DNA from: Anniella stebbinsi | Taxonomy: Eukaryota; Chordata; Lepidosauria; Squamata; Anniellidae | Assembly: GCA_029215795.1 (NCBI GenBank) | Contig: JARDYH010000007.1 | Location: 80,363,763-80,427,762 of the forward strand | Length of the DNA: 64,000 nt | Direction of reading: 5' to 3' | Shown here: piece by piece, positions 55,645 to 64,000 of the stretch | Position numbering within the stretch: position 1 is the first letter of the stretch | Layout of the letters: the number at the start of each line of letters is the position of its first letter | The notes under the pieces: generated by a model | What the model saw: only the letters and a program-made list of their open reading frames with translations | Told to the model about the DNA's origin: nothing | Database searches by the model: none | Program-made: the position numbers and the translations under genes

Positions 55645-57479
55645 TAACCATGGCTTAGTGTGTTGTCTGAACAGGTCCCAAGACAGTTCTAGTGGTATTG
55701 ATCGAAATAGGGGCTGTGCACGCTAACAAATGTGGTGGAACAATGTTATAATGTACAAAGCTGTCGAGTGACAGCCACCCAAAGGTCTGCTGCTGCTACC
55801 TGCAGCAGCCTGAAAAATAAAGCAGACTATCTAGAAAATGACTTTTCCCACATCTGCCGCCAACAACTCCTCCCAATTTGGTCCCCCTTTCAATTGCTGA
55901 AATACCCCCACTCCCTCCTTCGCTTGGGCCTGCAAAGGAGATCTACTGTAAACCACCATTCTATTTGGGGGTGCATGAATTCCTGGATGTTAACCTAGCT
56001 TTTTGTTAGTCCCGGCATCCTGAGGTCTGTCTAGACTTGAATCAACTAGCTGTGTAACTAAGTTGCAAGCCTACGGACTGGAAAAAAAAATCCCTTCTTG
56101 GCAGAAGATCTAGTGCATTTCAATGGCTCATCAAAGCAGATGTGCTGCCCTCCTCCCATGGCTTTCCCCGAGGGAAGAACAGGCAGGCTTTGGCTAAAGA
56201 GTCTTAGGAAGAGACAGCTGCCACACCTGGATGCCTGGCTTTGCTCCTGCTTCTTTTGTCTTTCCCTTCTGCCAAACCTCGAGGAAGGAGGACCGCACCG
56301 GGCAGGTGTGTAACGCCTGCGAATACACCTGGTCGGATCCCTCATCCAAGCGAGAGTGCTGGGAAACCAGCAGGCGCTCTCTATGGTCTTGACACAGGCA
56401 TGATGCACGCCCAGAAACAGCTGATGTAGCGAATCAAGCCTGGCCTTCTGAAGGTTGTAATTAAAGATGCCAACTCAGGAGCTGTTTGCAACTTCCTCCA
56501 TCCCTCTGCCATGATCAGAAAAGCTAATAGCAGCGTGTCAGAGGGAAGTGTTTAAGTGCCTGGCAGGATTCTCAGGCAGATCTCACACTTTGACGGAGAG
56601 ATGTGAGCCTCGTTTTTAAAAAGCAGCTCTTTAAAAATATAAACGCATTAAATCACGACCAAACCTTCCTCTGCGCGAACAAGACAGGTGTTTGGGAGAT
56701 GTGTGTGTGTGTGGGGGGGGTGAATTATGTCTTGTTCAACAACTCTGAAAAACACAGATTCTAATTACAAAGAGATGAGCTGGAAAGCAAATCTCTCACA
56801 GCCCCGTTCTCGCACTGGATGCGGTGGATGGCTCAGGACAACATCCCGGCAGGACAACGGAATTCAGGTTTGCAGCCCAGCTCACATGTCAGCTTCAGCG
56901 AGGTCAAGTTCAGTGACCGCAGATGTTTTCATGCACAAGCAAGAACGAAGCTGCACACGGTTCAGGTGCAAAGCTATCCTTTAGCCTCCATCCACCCCTG
57001 AGGAACCTGTCTGAGACTAGGGAGCTGTCTTCACGGGCTAAGTTGGTGCTGCGTTCCTCCTAAAACCCACAGTTTCACATACCCGGGGTGGCATCGGGTA
57101 ATCCCCCATTCCAAGGAGGGAGTGCAGGATTTCCAGCAGTCATCTGGGTACTGTAGCTGCCCCTGCCTCTCTTCCTGGCTTCCGGCAACTAGTTACCAGT
57201 CGCCTTCTGCCAGGACTGCCCTCCGGATCAGTCATGGAGCCAGGTCAGATGGCGGAAGAGCTGGGGTGACCTCACTCCCACCGAAAAAGTTGGGGTATGT
57301 CCGCAATGCAGCTTTGCGGAAAAGCCCCGCGGTGGCTGTGAATATGTAGCTGTGTCATATAACTGACGGAGCACAGATTTGCAGCCACCACAGAGTTTTC
57401 AGCTTGTATAGACAGCCCCTAGGTAGGTAGGTGGGTCAGTAGGTAGGCATATTGACCTTTGTGGCACAGTGGAAATTAG

Positions 57480-57725
57480 AGATGAGCGGCAAACATGAGC
57501 ATAATTCTCAGAATGTTTTTTTGCAATTTCCAGAGCTTTGCATGCACATTTGAAAGTGCACGCTTCCAAAAACGCAGAATTGTGCAATTGCACACATCCA
57601 AAAATGAACACAGATACCCCTGAAACTGCATTTTCATGCTTTAGCCTATGGGGAAAGCACGCATTAGGGGACCATACTTGGGGAAATGTGCATGTTTTAT
57701 GTTTGCAAATGTGCACTTTTCCTGT
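57480..57725. repeat. AT-rich dispersed hAT-like repeat
   Basis: GCACATTTGAAAGTGCACGC, GCATTTTCATGCTTTAGCC and GTGCATGTTTTATGTTTGC resemble the families at 7222 and 30420. The ends are not defined. Confidence 0.4.
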
Positions 57726-58171
57726 TTCAGGAGGGGATATCGGGCACATCATGCCAGCTGTGGCCCTGACTGCTTTTGGCCATCCCACCTTCACCCCCAC
57801 CCCCTTGTGCTTGCTGGAGCCATTTTAGCCTTTGGGGTGAAAAATTCCCCTAACACCTAAATAAAATCAATCCAATCAAATGTTTCTCTGATAAATGAAA
57901 GTGTTAAAAAGAGGACCCTACCCAAAAAAGCTCAGGAACCTGAATAAAGTAGTTGGTGAGCATCAGCACCCAAAGAGTGAAGCTAAAATGTGTTAATGGA
58001 AGCTGGTGGGTGGGTTCAGATGAGGACTGTGACACTGGGCAGGGGGGTTAACACATGGTATTGTCCTACACATTTTTTCTTCTGCTTCATCCCCTCCCCT
58101 GCCCAGTTATCAATGGAGCAAAACATACAGGTATGATACCAGAAAACTTTCCCCTATAGGAAACACCCACC

Positions 58172-58195
58172 GTGTGTGTGTGTGTGTGTGTGTGT
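58172..58195. repeat. (GT)n microsatellite
   Basis: About 12 GT units. Confidence 0.95.
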
Positions 58196-58461
58196 AGGGG
58201 AGAGGGTGTTAATTGGGATAATGACATGGGAGGGGGGCAATTAAATCCTTTCCCAGCACTGGAGTCCTGATCTGAATCCCATCTCATCGCAAAGCTGGGA
58301 GAACAAAAGGAAAAGGTGGGGGAAGGGAAAACAAAGGAGAAAAATATAATGCAATTCATTCCACTGAAGATAGGGAATTGCATTGCCTCAAAATATTGCA
58401 TTGCCTCAATAAACTGCAACATCTCAAAAAAAAGAAATCAAGTAAACTGGATTGTCTGTAC

Positions 58462-58564
58462 CTGATCGGGGCACCTCTGCCTTGTGCTGGTCTCAGCAGG
58501 ATGGTGATGGTGCTCTCTGACTCTCCTAGCGGAGAGGGCATGTCCCCATAATCAAAGCTGGGAG
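58462..58564 (-). CDS. PTPRU: PTPRU exon: start of membrane-proximal FN3 region
   Basis: This 103-nt exon encodes 33 whole codons plus split codons at both ends (2 nt in, 2 nt out). It contains [11 protein letters not shown] and [17 protein letters not shown], which match the start of the last fibronectin III domain of PTPRU. The acceptor is a pyrimidine-rich run ending TTTTCAG at its high-coordinate edge. The donor is GTACAG, a weaker site than GTAAGT. The preceding exon should end in a G that completes the alanine codon, and I could not find it between 58565 and 64000. The split AG at the 3' end joins the C of the next exon to make a serine. Role: extracellular, in the stalk that carries the homophilic adhesion domains. 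Confidence 0.95.
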
Positions 58565-58682
58565 CTGAAAAGGAAGCCAAAACACATTTACCCAAAATGA
58601 GAGTGGCTGCTTGGAATTGCTTATTTTTCCTCTTTTCTCCCCAACACCCCACTTTAGTATGAATGTAGTCTAACAGTTAGAG

Positions 58683-58800
58683 CAGTCTTCCCTAACCTGG
58701 TGATCACCAGATGTCTTTCGACTTCAACTCCCATCAGTCCCAGTCAGCATGGCCAATCATCAGGAATGCTGGGAGCTGAAGTCCAAAACATCTGGGCAGT
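58683..58800. mobile_element. Palindromic hAT-like MITE copy
   Basis: AGTCTTCCCTAACCTGGTGA, CTTCAACTCCCATCAGTCCC, GCTGGGAGCTGAAGTCCAAA and ACATCTGGGCAG. Family of 13787. Confidence 0.72.
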
Positions 58801-58804
58801 ACTA

Positions 58805-59305
58805 AAATATCTGGGTGTTACCCTCCAAGATGGATGCAGAAAAGCTGGAGAGGGCTTAGAGGAGAGCAACGAGGATGGTCAGGGGTCTGGAAACAAAGTC
58901 CTATGAAGAGAGACAGCAAGAACTGGGCATGTTTAGCCTGGAGAAGAGAAGACTAAATGGAGACATGATAGCACTCTTTAAGTACTTGAAAGGTTGTCAC
59001 AAAGCGGAGGGTCAGGATCTTTTCTCGATTATCCCAGAGTGCAGGACATGGAAAAATGGGCTCAAGTTACAGGAAGCCAGATTCTGACAGGACATCAGGA
59101 AAAACTTCCTGACTGTTAGAGCGGTACAACAATGGAACCAATTACCCAGGGAAGTCATGGGCTCTCCTGTACTAGAGGCATTCAAGATGCAGCTGGACAG
59201 CCATCTTTCAGGTCTGCTTTAAGGTGTATTCCTGCATTGAGCAGGGGGTTGGACTTGATGGCCTTATAGGCCCCTTCCAACTCTACTATTCTATGATTTT
59301 ATAAG
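58805..59305 (+). mobile_element. CR1 LINE 3' end, sense
   Basis: GGAGAGCAACGAGGATGGTC, GCCTGGAGAAGAGAAGACTA, TTCCTGACTGTTAGAGCGGT, GGTTGGACTTGATGGCCTTA and CCCTTCCAACTCTACTATTC are classic amniote CR1 3'-end sequence. It ends in the short terminal repeat ATTCTATGATTTTAT. Heavily 5' truncated. Confidence 0.92.
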
Positions 59306-59314
59306 TTGTTGAAG

Positions 59315-59420
59315 ACTGGGTTAGAGTGTTGAATTTGAAGTAGGGAGACCCAGGTTTGCTTGGTTTGCCTGGTTTAGAGATTTCTATCCCATCTTTCAAT
59401 GCCTATGCACTACTCAAAGC
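59315..59420 (+). mobile_element. tRNA-derived SINE head fragment with attached repeat
   Basis: GGGTTAGAGTGTTGAATTTG and AGGGAGACCCAGGTTTGC match the A-to-B-box head of the SINE at 48850. It then runs into TTTCTATCCCATCTTTCAAT, a different repeat tail. Confidence 0.5.
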
Positions 59421-59547
59421 AGCTTGCAATAATTTAAAATCATTATGTCATTTTAAAAATACCAATCAAAATGCATTAATACAAAAAAATCACACTGCAG
59501 ATACAACAAAAGCAGAGACCACAGATAAAATATGACCTTCAAATCAG

Positions 59548-59680
59548 TCTTCACGAATGGGGTGCCCTCCAGATGTTTTGGACTACACTTCCTATCAGCC
59601 CCAGCCAGAATGGTCAATAATGAACAATGGGGGTCCCAGGCCAATAATGTGTGGTGGGTGCCATGTTGGAGAAGGCTGCT
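59548..59680. mobile_element. Palindromic hAT-like MITE copy
   Basis: GGGGTGCCCTCCAGATGTTT, TGGACTACACTTCCTATCAG and GTTGGAGAAGGCTGC. Family of 13787. A further piece (GGAGTTGAAGTACAGAACAA and GAGGGCATCAGGTTG) lies at 59905-60010. Confidence 0.7.
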
Positions 59681-60529
59681 TTAAATAAAGGAGTAGATAC
59701 TTAACAGGCAAAAGTCAAATAGAATGAAAATGAGACTTCCGACTGGAGAACGAAACCAGAGAGGGGCCACCCATGGCCCACTGGGCAAGATGTTTGGTGC
59801 AGTATTGGTGCAGTCACTGAGAAGACCCTGTGTCTTCTAGCCATTGACGATTCCTCCACTTAAAGTGGGATACAGAGAAGGTCCTCTCTTGGTTTTAGAA
59901 CAGTGATAGGCAATGTCGTTATGACTTCCATAATCCCTGGCCGCTGGCCCAGATAGGTGTAGCAGATAGGAGTTGAAGTACAGAACAACTAGAGGGCATC
60001 AGGTTGCAGTCTGCACTGAGTGAGAAACAATACTCATTTGGCATCTTAGAAACACTGCCCAAGGCTGAACCATTTTCCCCCTCATTTCTTCAGGTGCTCA
60101 TTCATCACCCACACAAAAGAGGCAGAAAGAATTTCAATCTTTTTGAGAAGGGTGAGTCCATTTCAGTGAATGTTTTGTAAAGGAGAGATACAGTTGGATT
60201 ACTTTGCTTAAATGAAGACATTTTAAACTGGGGGGGGTGGGCAGCTTGGGTGGTCCGAGGGATATTTTTAAAATGGCAGCTGCCTTGAAGATGTGCTGAC
60301 AGTTGCAGGCACTCCCAATGGGTTCAGGTAAAGAGGCAGGGGGCTCACACAGGGGTGGGTGGGTTTCCAGATCATCCAACACTCAACAATTCACTGGAAT
60401 GTGGGGATGAATCTACACAGACCTCATTTTGCCTACCCTTGCCTTCCTTCAGCTGATACAGCAAAACATTTCCTTTGAAAACACAAACACCCCCCCCAAA
60501 ACAATCCCTGCCCTCACTCTCCCTCTGCA

Positions 60530-60790
60530 AAGAGCCTGCAGACCCTGATTAATTAGTAGTCACTCAGGTCCACCTCCTGCTGGCTTGTAATTCCTGTGCC
60601 CCCATTAAAAAACATCACAACCCATTCAGCACTGTTAATAGCTACACCACAAGACATTAGCAAACAGCCCTAAGTACTGTATGGCTTGTTAATGAAGCCC
60701 AATTAATCCCTTGTTTGTGCCTTTGAAAGGCAGAGCATTTTGTTTTCCTCTCTGTAATCTCCCCCCTGGTATGAATTGGGGGGGAAAGGG
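60530..60790. promoter_or_regulatory. Candidate conserved non-coding element
   Basis: This is unique-looking sequence with no repeat signature. It contains TAATTA-type homeodomain cores in CTGATTAATTAGTAG and CCCAATTAATCCC and a CTTTGAAAGG (Tcf-like) word. This is a guess from texture. Alignment to other amniotes would decide it. Confidence 0.2.
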
Positions 60791-60848
60791 GTGGGGGCCT
60801 GAGTCTGTTATCTCTGTGATACCAAATCTTCTAAATAATGCCAGCTTT

Positions 60849-60849
<1 letters not shown>

Positions 60850-60893
<44 letters not shown>
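60850..60893. repeat. (CT)n microsatellite
   Basis: About 21 CT units. Confidence 0.95.
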
Positions 60894-60894
<1 letters not shown>

Positions 60895-61464
60895 AGTATG
60901 CCTCATTGTATGGCTCCAGACCCCGCCCTTGGAATATTTTTGCATGCAGGAAGCTTGGCCTTTGCATAATTCCTTACAGCATTCCAGCCCTGGCACAACT
61001 AAATTTTCATGCGAGATCTAGGAGCTCATGTTGTAAATTCTGGCCATTCGTTTGAAGCGACTGGGCTCCGCTGCCAACAGTGTGTGTGGAGGGGAGGGGG
61101 AGCGAAGTAAGGAGAAGGACAAGGCATGGGATGTGAAATCTTTTGCTCTTCTGGTGACATTATTTGACTGAAAAAGCAGACACCGCTGTCAAGTTCTGGG
61201 ATTCCATTGCATCTCCTGACAAGAATGCCATGCCTGCAGAATCCAGCCTTGGTATTGTCGGATATAAACAAGCCAATTTTGCAACTCTCAGGCTAAACTT
61301 TGGATTGGAATTCAATAATCCACTGGGTTTCTTGCTTCCTGAACTTCCCAATGCAGTTCCAGGCTCAATAAGTATCAAATAATAATATATATATTTTCAG
61401 ACAGACTGCATGTAGAAATACAGATCTTTACAGTTTTCCCCCTAAAAGTGTGTGTGTGTGTGCA

Positions 61465-61705
61465 ATGATTTCTTTAATATTTCTTTATTGCTTTTCTATT
61501 CCACTTGGTTTTCCTCCAAGGCTGCATAAATAATCCTCCTCCTCTCCATTGGATCACAACAACAACCCTGTGACGTAGATTGACCTGAGAGTCAGTGACT
61601 GGCCCAAAGTCACCTTCCATGGCCAAATGGGGACTGGAACCCAGATCTCGCAACTTCCAGTACAACTCTCTAACAGCTACACTGCATTGGCTCTCAGAAG
61701 TTTTG
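61465..61705 (-). mobile_element. tRNA-derived SINE, antisense
   Basis: In minus sense: GAGAGCCAATGCAGTGTAGC, GTTAGAGAGTTGTACTGG, GAGATCTGGGTTCCAGTCCC (B-box) and CACAGGGTTGTTGTTGTGAT, then a TTTAATATTT-type tail. Same family as 48850. Confidence 0.8.
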
Positions 61706-61876
61706 TGCAGATTTATTTATTTTTTAAGCCACAGATTAATGCAAAACCACGATAAAGTGGACTTAAGCGTGAACACACCCAAAAGTGAAACATCCTGAAA
61801 ATAGACTGGTGCACCCATCCTTACTGCTGACACTATCAAGAAAGGAGATGTCCTACTGAGTTAGACAGAACAGACT

Positions 61877-61985
61877 TCCTCCAACTGGTGCCCTCCAGGT
61901 ACGTTGGACTGCATCTCCCATAATTCCCAGCCAGCAGGGCTTGCGGTTCATCACATCTGGAGGGCATCAGGTTGAGGAAGCCTAA
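61877..61985. mobile_element. Palindromic hAT-like MITE copy, near complete
   Basis: CTTCCTCCAACTGGTGCCCT at the left and CATCAGGTTGAGGAAGCC at the right are inverse ends. The core has ACTGCATCTCCCATAATTCC. Confidence 0.75.
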
Positions 61986-62745
61986 GATGGAACAATTGCC
62001 TGACTCCGTATGTCACTGTTTCAAGTGTTTGTCTTCCCTCCCGCGGACTAATCCGGCTAAACGTTCGTGAAATACGATTCTTTGCATCCCTGCCATCAGC
62101 ATCCATCTGACCTACGCAGCTCTGTCTCCCTAAATAAAACACCATCTTCAGTGCAGTGCAGTGCAGGAAGAAGGAAAAGAAGATGAAGGGGAGGAAAGCA
62201 CCCTCAAGGTCCTGTGCCGTCTAATGAAAAACACAAACCCTCCTCGCCCAGTGACGCCACCTTATCTATTCCACCTCAGACAACATTCCCCACTCATGCA
62301 GATAATATCATTTCTCCGAGATCGTTTCTGGCAAGACAGGGAGGGCCGGCAGCATTCAATTTCTCTTGTCCCAGACCACCCCCACTAATAGATCCCATCA
62401 AAGCCGCTCCACTGAGTCACAAAATGTGTTCCAGGGCCGGAGCCTCCGCAATGTAAACAAGGCAGCTTTTGGGGACCGCCGTGCAAGTCAATTATCCAGC
62501 AGGGTTGTAAAATGTAATGCCTACTGTTTTCCATTTGAATCCTGACGGTGGGGCGGCTGGCAAAGGGAGGAAGGGGACCTCTGGAGCACAAGGAATTTAT
62601 TTCAAAGGGAAGCACATTGAAAGGAATCGGCAGAGTGGGACGTGCGGTTATCCAGTCAGATCAGTGTTGCTTCCCATCCTGATTGCCGCTGGAGTGTCTG
62701 GGGCTGTCACATCTCTCTTTCTCTCTCTCTCTCTGTTTGCAACAT

Positions 62746-63285
62746 TTTCATTTATTTATTTGCAACATTTATATACCACTCCACATCTAGACAGATTCTG
62801 GAGCAGTGAATAAGGAAAGATATAAATGTAAGATAAGAGAATAAAACTCCACGTTATTTTTTATTTTTTTAAAAAAAACATCAGATAAAAATGTGACTGG
62901 TCAATCAAGGAAGGCTTCCTGAAATAAAGATGTTTTCAGGAAGTGTCAGAAACAATGCAGTGTTGGTGCCTGCCTAATCTCCAGAGGGAGGGAGTTCTAT
63001 AGAAAGGGGGCCACCACACTGAAGGCTCTTCTCCAGATGGACTCCATTTGGCCCATGGGTCCATGCAGAACTATCAGGAGCACGCCATTTGGCAACCTCA
63101 GTGACTGGGCTGGTTGATAAAGGAGAAGGTGCTCTCTTAGGTATCCTGGTCCCAAGTTCTGTAGAGCTCTGTATACTAGTATCAAAACCTTAAACCTGGT
63201 CTGGTAGTGGATAGGCAGCCAGTGTTGTTCTCCCGGTAAAGGTGTTGTATGCTGAAAAGGGGCATGCACTATACTACAGTCTTCT
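62746..63285 (-). mobile_element. LINE 3' part, L2/CR1 superfamily, antisense
   Basis: The minus strand reads EQHWLPIHYQTRFKVLILVY, RALQNLGPGYLREHLL and RRAFSVVAPFL, the conserved end of an L2-like reverse transcriptase. The A/T-rich 3' end lies at 62746-62790. It differs from the VATRRRAFS-type copies, so it is probably a second L2 lineage. Confidence 0.82.
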
Positions 63286-63814
63286 GTTCTAATGCGGACA
63301 CAACAGCCATCAAGTGTTGAGGTTACATCAACTGGTCAGAGGAAGGACCTTTCCAGATGATTGTCATGACCCACCAACCAGAGGAGGAAGCTGAGTCACA
63401 AGGGCTTTTGTACCCTAGAACAGACTCTGCATTCTCAACGGTGCATGAGAGGACCCCACACCAAGAGTCATGCTAGGGGGTCAGAGCATGGAAGTCAAGC
63501 CAGGAGCCAGAACTGAGGGATGGAACCAGGAATCAATATTGATGAACAAAGCCAGGTGTCACAGCCAAAGAGCAAATCAAAATGCACCAGAGCCAGAAAG
63601 ACCACTGTTACCCAAGCAAATCTTCAGCTCAAACAGATTCTTTCCTGCCTAGGAGGACCCAATAGCCAAGCAGCAGTGTGGGCAAGGCCAGCCCAGAGTC
63701 TGGGAACACTTTACTGACCAGGGAGATGCTCCAAACTCAGCCCTGGGCTCTAGTAGCTCCTAATACACACCTTGGTGTGCACGCTGAGATGCCAGCCCTA
63801 AGTAAGACTGCAGC

Positions 63815-63832
63815 TGGGGGGGGGGGGGGGGG
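63815..63832. repeat. Poly-G run
   Basis: A run of 18 or so G residues. Length in assemblies is often unreliable. Confidence 0.85.
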
Positions 63833-64000
63833 TTGGAGAATCGGAGCAAATGATCTACCTTGACTGGTCAGACCCTAAAGCTCCAGATTTCATATACATT
63901 ACCCCTAGGAGTGCCCAGAAGTCCTAGAAGACAGTGTCGTGCCCAGAAGTCCTAGGAGACAGTGTCATGTCTTCGCAGAAGCCCTTACAAGAAGACACAG

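Larger units (their letters stand above)
54830..58461 (-). other. PTPRU intron (3.6 kb)
   Basis: It holds a CR1-like copy (55020-55430), TG and GT microsatellites and an AT-rich dispersed repeat (57480-57720). The rest, including 55650-57400 and 57850-58160, shows nothing I recognise. Confidence 0.85.
4325..58564 (-). other. PTPRU: PTPRU gene, internal segment (seven coding exons)
   Basis: Seven exons on the minus strand read in order as the FN3-stalk, transmembrane and juxtamembrane part of receptor tyrosine phosphatase U, a type IIB receptor phosphatase (family plan: MAM, Ig, four FN3, one membrane pass, D1, D2) acting at cell-cell contacts. Exon sizes are 103, 274, 37, 139, 30, 158 and 191 nt. 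Introns are about 3.6, 5.7, 12.5, 16.2, 6.3 and 9.0 kb. All exons have AG acceptors and GT donors, and phases match at every join. I chose PTPRU over PTPRM, PTPRK and PTPRT because several strings match vertebrate PTPRU as I remember it: [30 protein letters not shown] and [10 protein letters not shown]. First exons, signal peptide, D1, D2 and both UTRs are outside the window. In human, D1 of PTPRU has been reported as catalytically inactive; this window cannot test that. Confidence 0.97.
58565..64000 (-). other. PTPRU intron, partial (before the first visible exon)
   Basis: No further PTPRU exon was found here by eye. It holds a MITE, a sense CR1 3' end, SINE and LINE pieces. The stretches 60010-60840, 60900-61380 and 62000-62740 look unique. 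63360-63960 has repetitive words (GTCAAGCCAGGAGCCAGAAC) that may come from an LTR retroelement, but I cannot support that. Confidence 0.8.

Overview
This is a vertebrate nuclear genomic window, most likely from a squamate reptile (lizard more likely than snake). Long AT-leaning introns are packed with L2/CR1-type LINE ends, CR1 fragments, tRNA-derived SINEs of the type common in squamates, many hAT-like palindromic MITEs and microsatellites. There is no sign of bacterial, viral-genome or plasmid organisation. The species call is inferred from repeat style and from one protein-coding gene; I ran no search.

The only gene I can support is PTPRU (receptor-type protein tyrosine phosphatase U, type IIB), on the minus strand. 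Seven internal coding exons are visible, in transcript order: 58462-58564 and 54556-54829 (membrane-proximal fibronectin III region), 48786-48822 (short ectodomain stalk), 36187-36325 (transmembrane), 19976-20005 (a 30-nt tyrosine-rich cassette exon), 13519-13676 and 4325-4515 (juxtamembrane, up to the first phosphatase domain). Every junction has GT/AG signals and the phases join without a break, giving 932 nt or about 311 residues. The cassette exon can be included or skipped without changing the frame. The 5' part (MAM, Ig, earlier FN3 domains) lies beyond base 64000. The catalytic-fold domains D1 and D2 lie before base 1.

The rest is intron. Region by region: 1-4.3 kb has two LINE ends, a (GAA)n run and a solo LTR with a 5-bp target duplication. 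4.5-13.5 kb has SINEs and dispersed repeats. 13.7-20 kb has nested MITEs. 20-36 kb has a CT-rich tract (transcript sense) upstream of the cassette exon, LINE ends, and an 842-bp hAT-like element inserted in a CR1 copy. 36.3-48.8 kb has a second hAT-like element with an exact 8-bp duplication, a LINE nested in a LINE, a 78-bp mariner MITE, and a SINE whose tail stops 28 nt from a splice acceptor. 48.8-58.4 kb has a CpG-rich inverted-repeat element and a long palindrome. 58.6-64 kb has a sense CR1 3' end and stretches of unique sequence that may be conserved non-coding DNA.

I found no undescribed enzymatic or defence system. The most interesting items are the cassette exon and its intronic surroundings, the SINE beside the 37-nt exon, the altered proprotein-cleavage motif, and the structurally complex DNA transposons.
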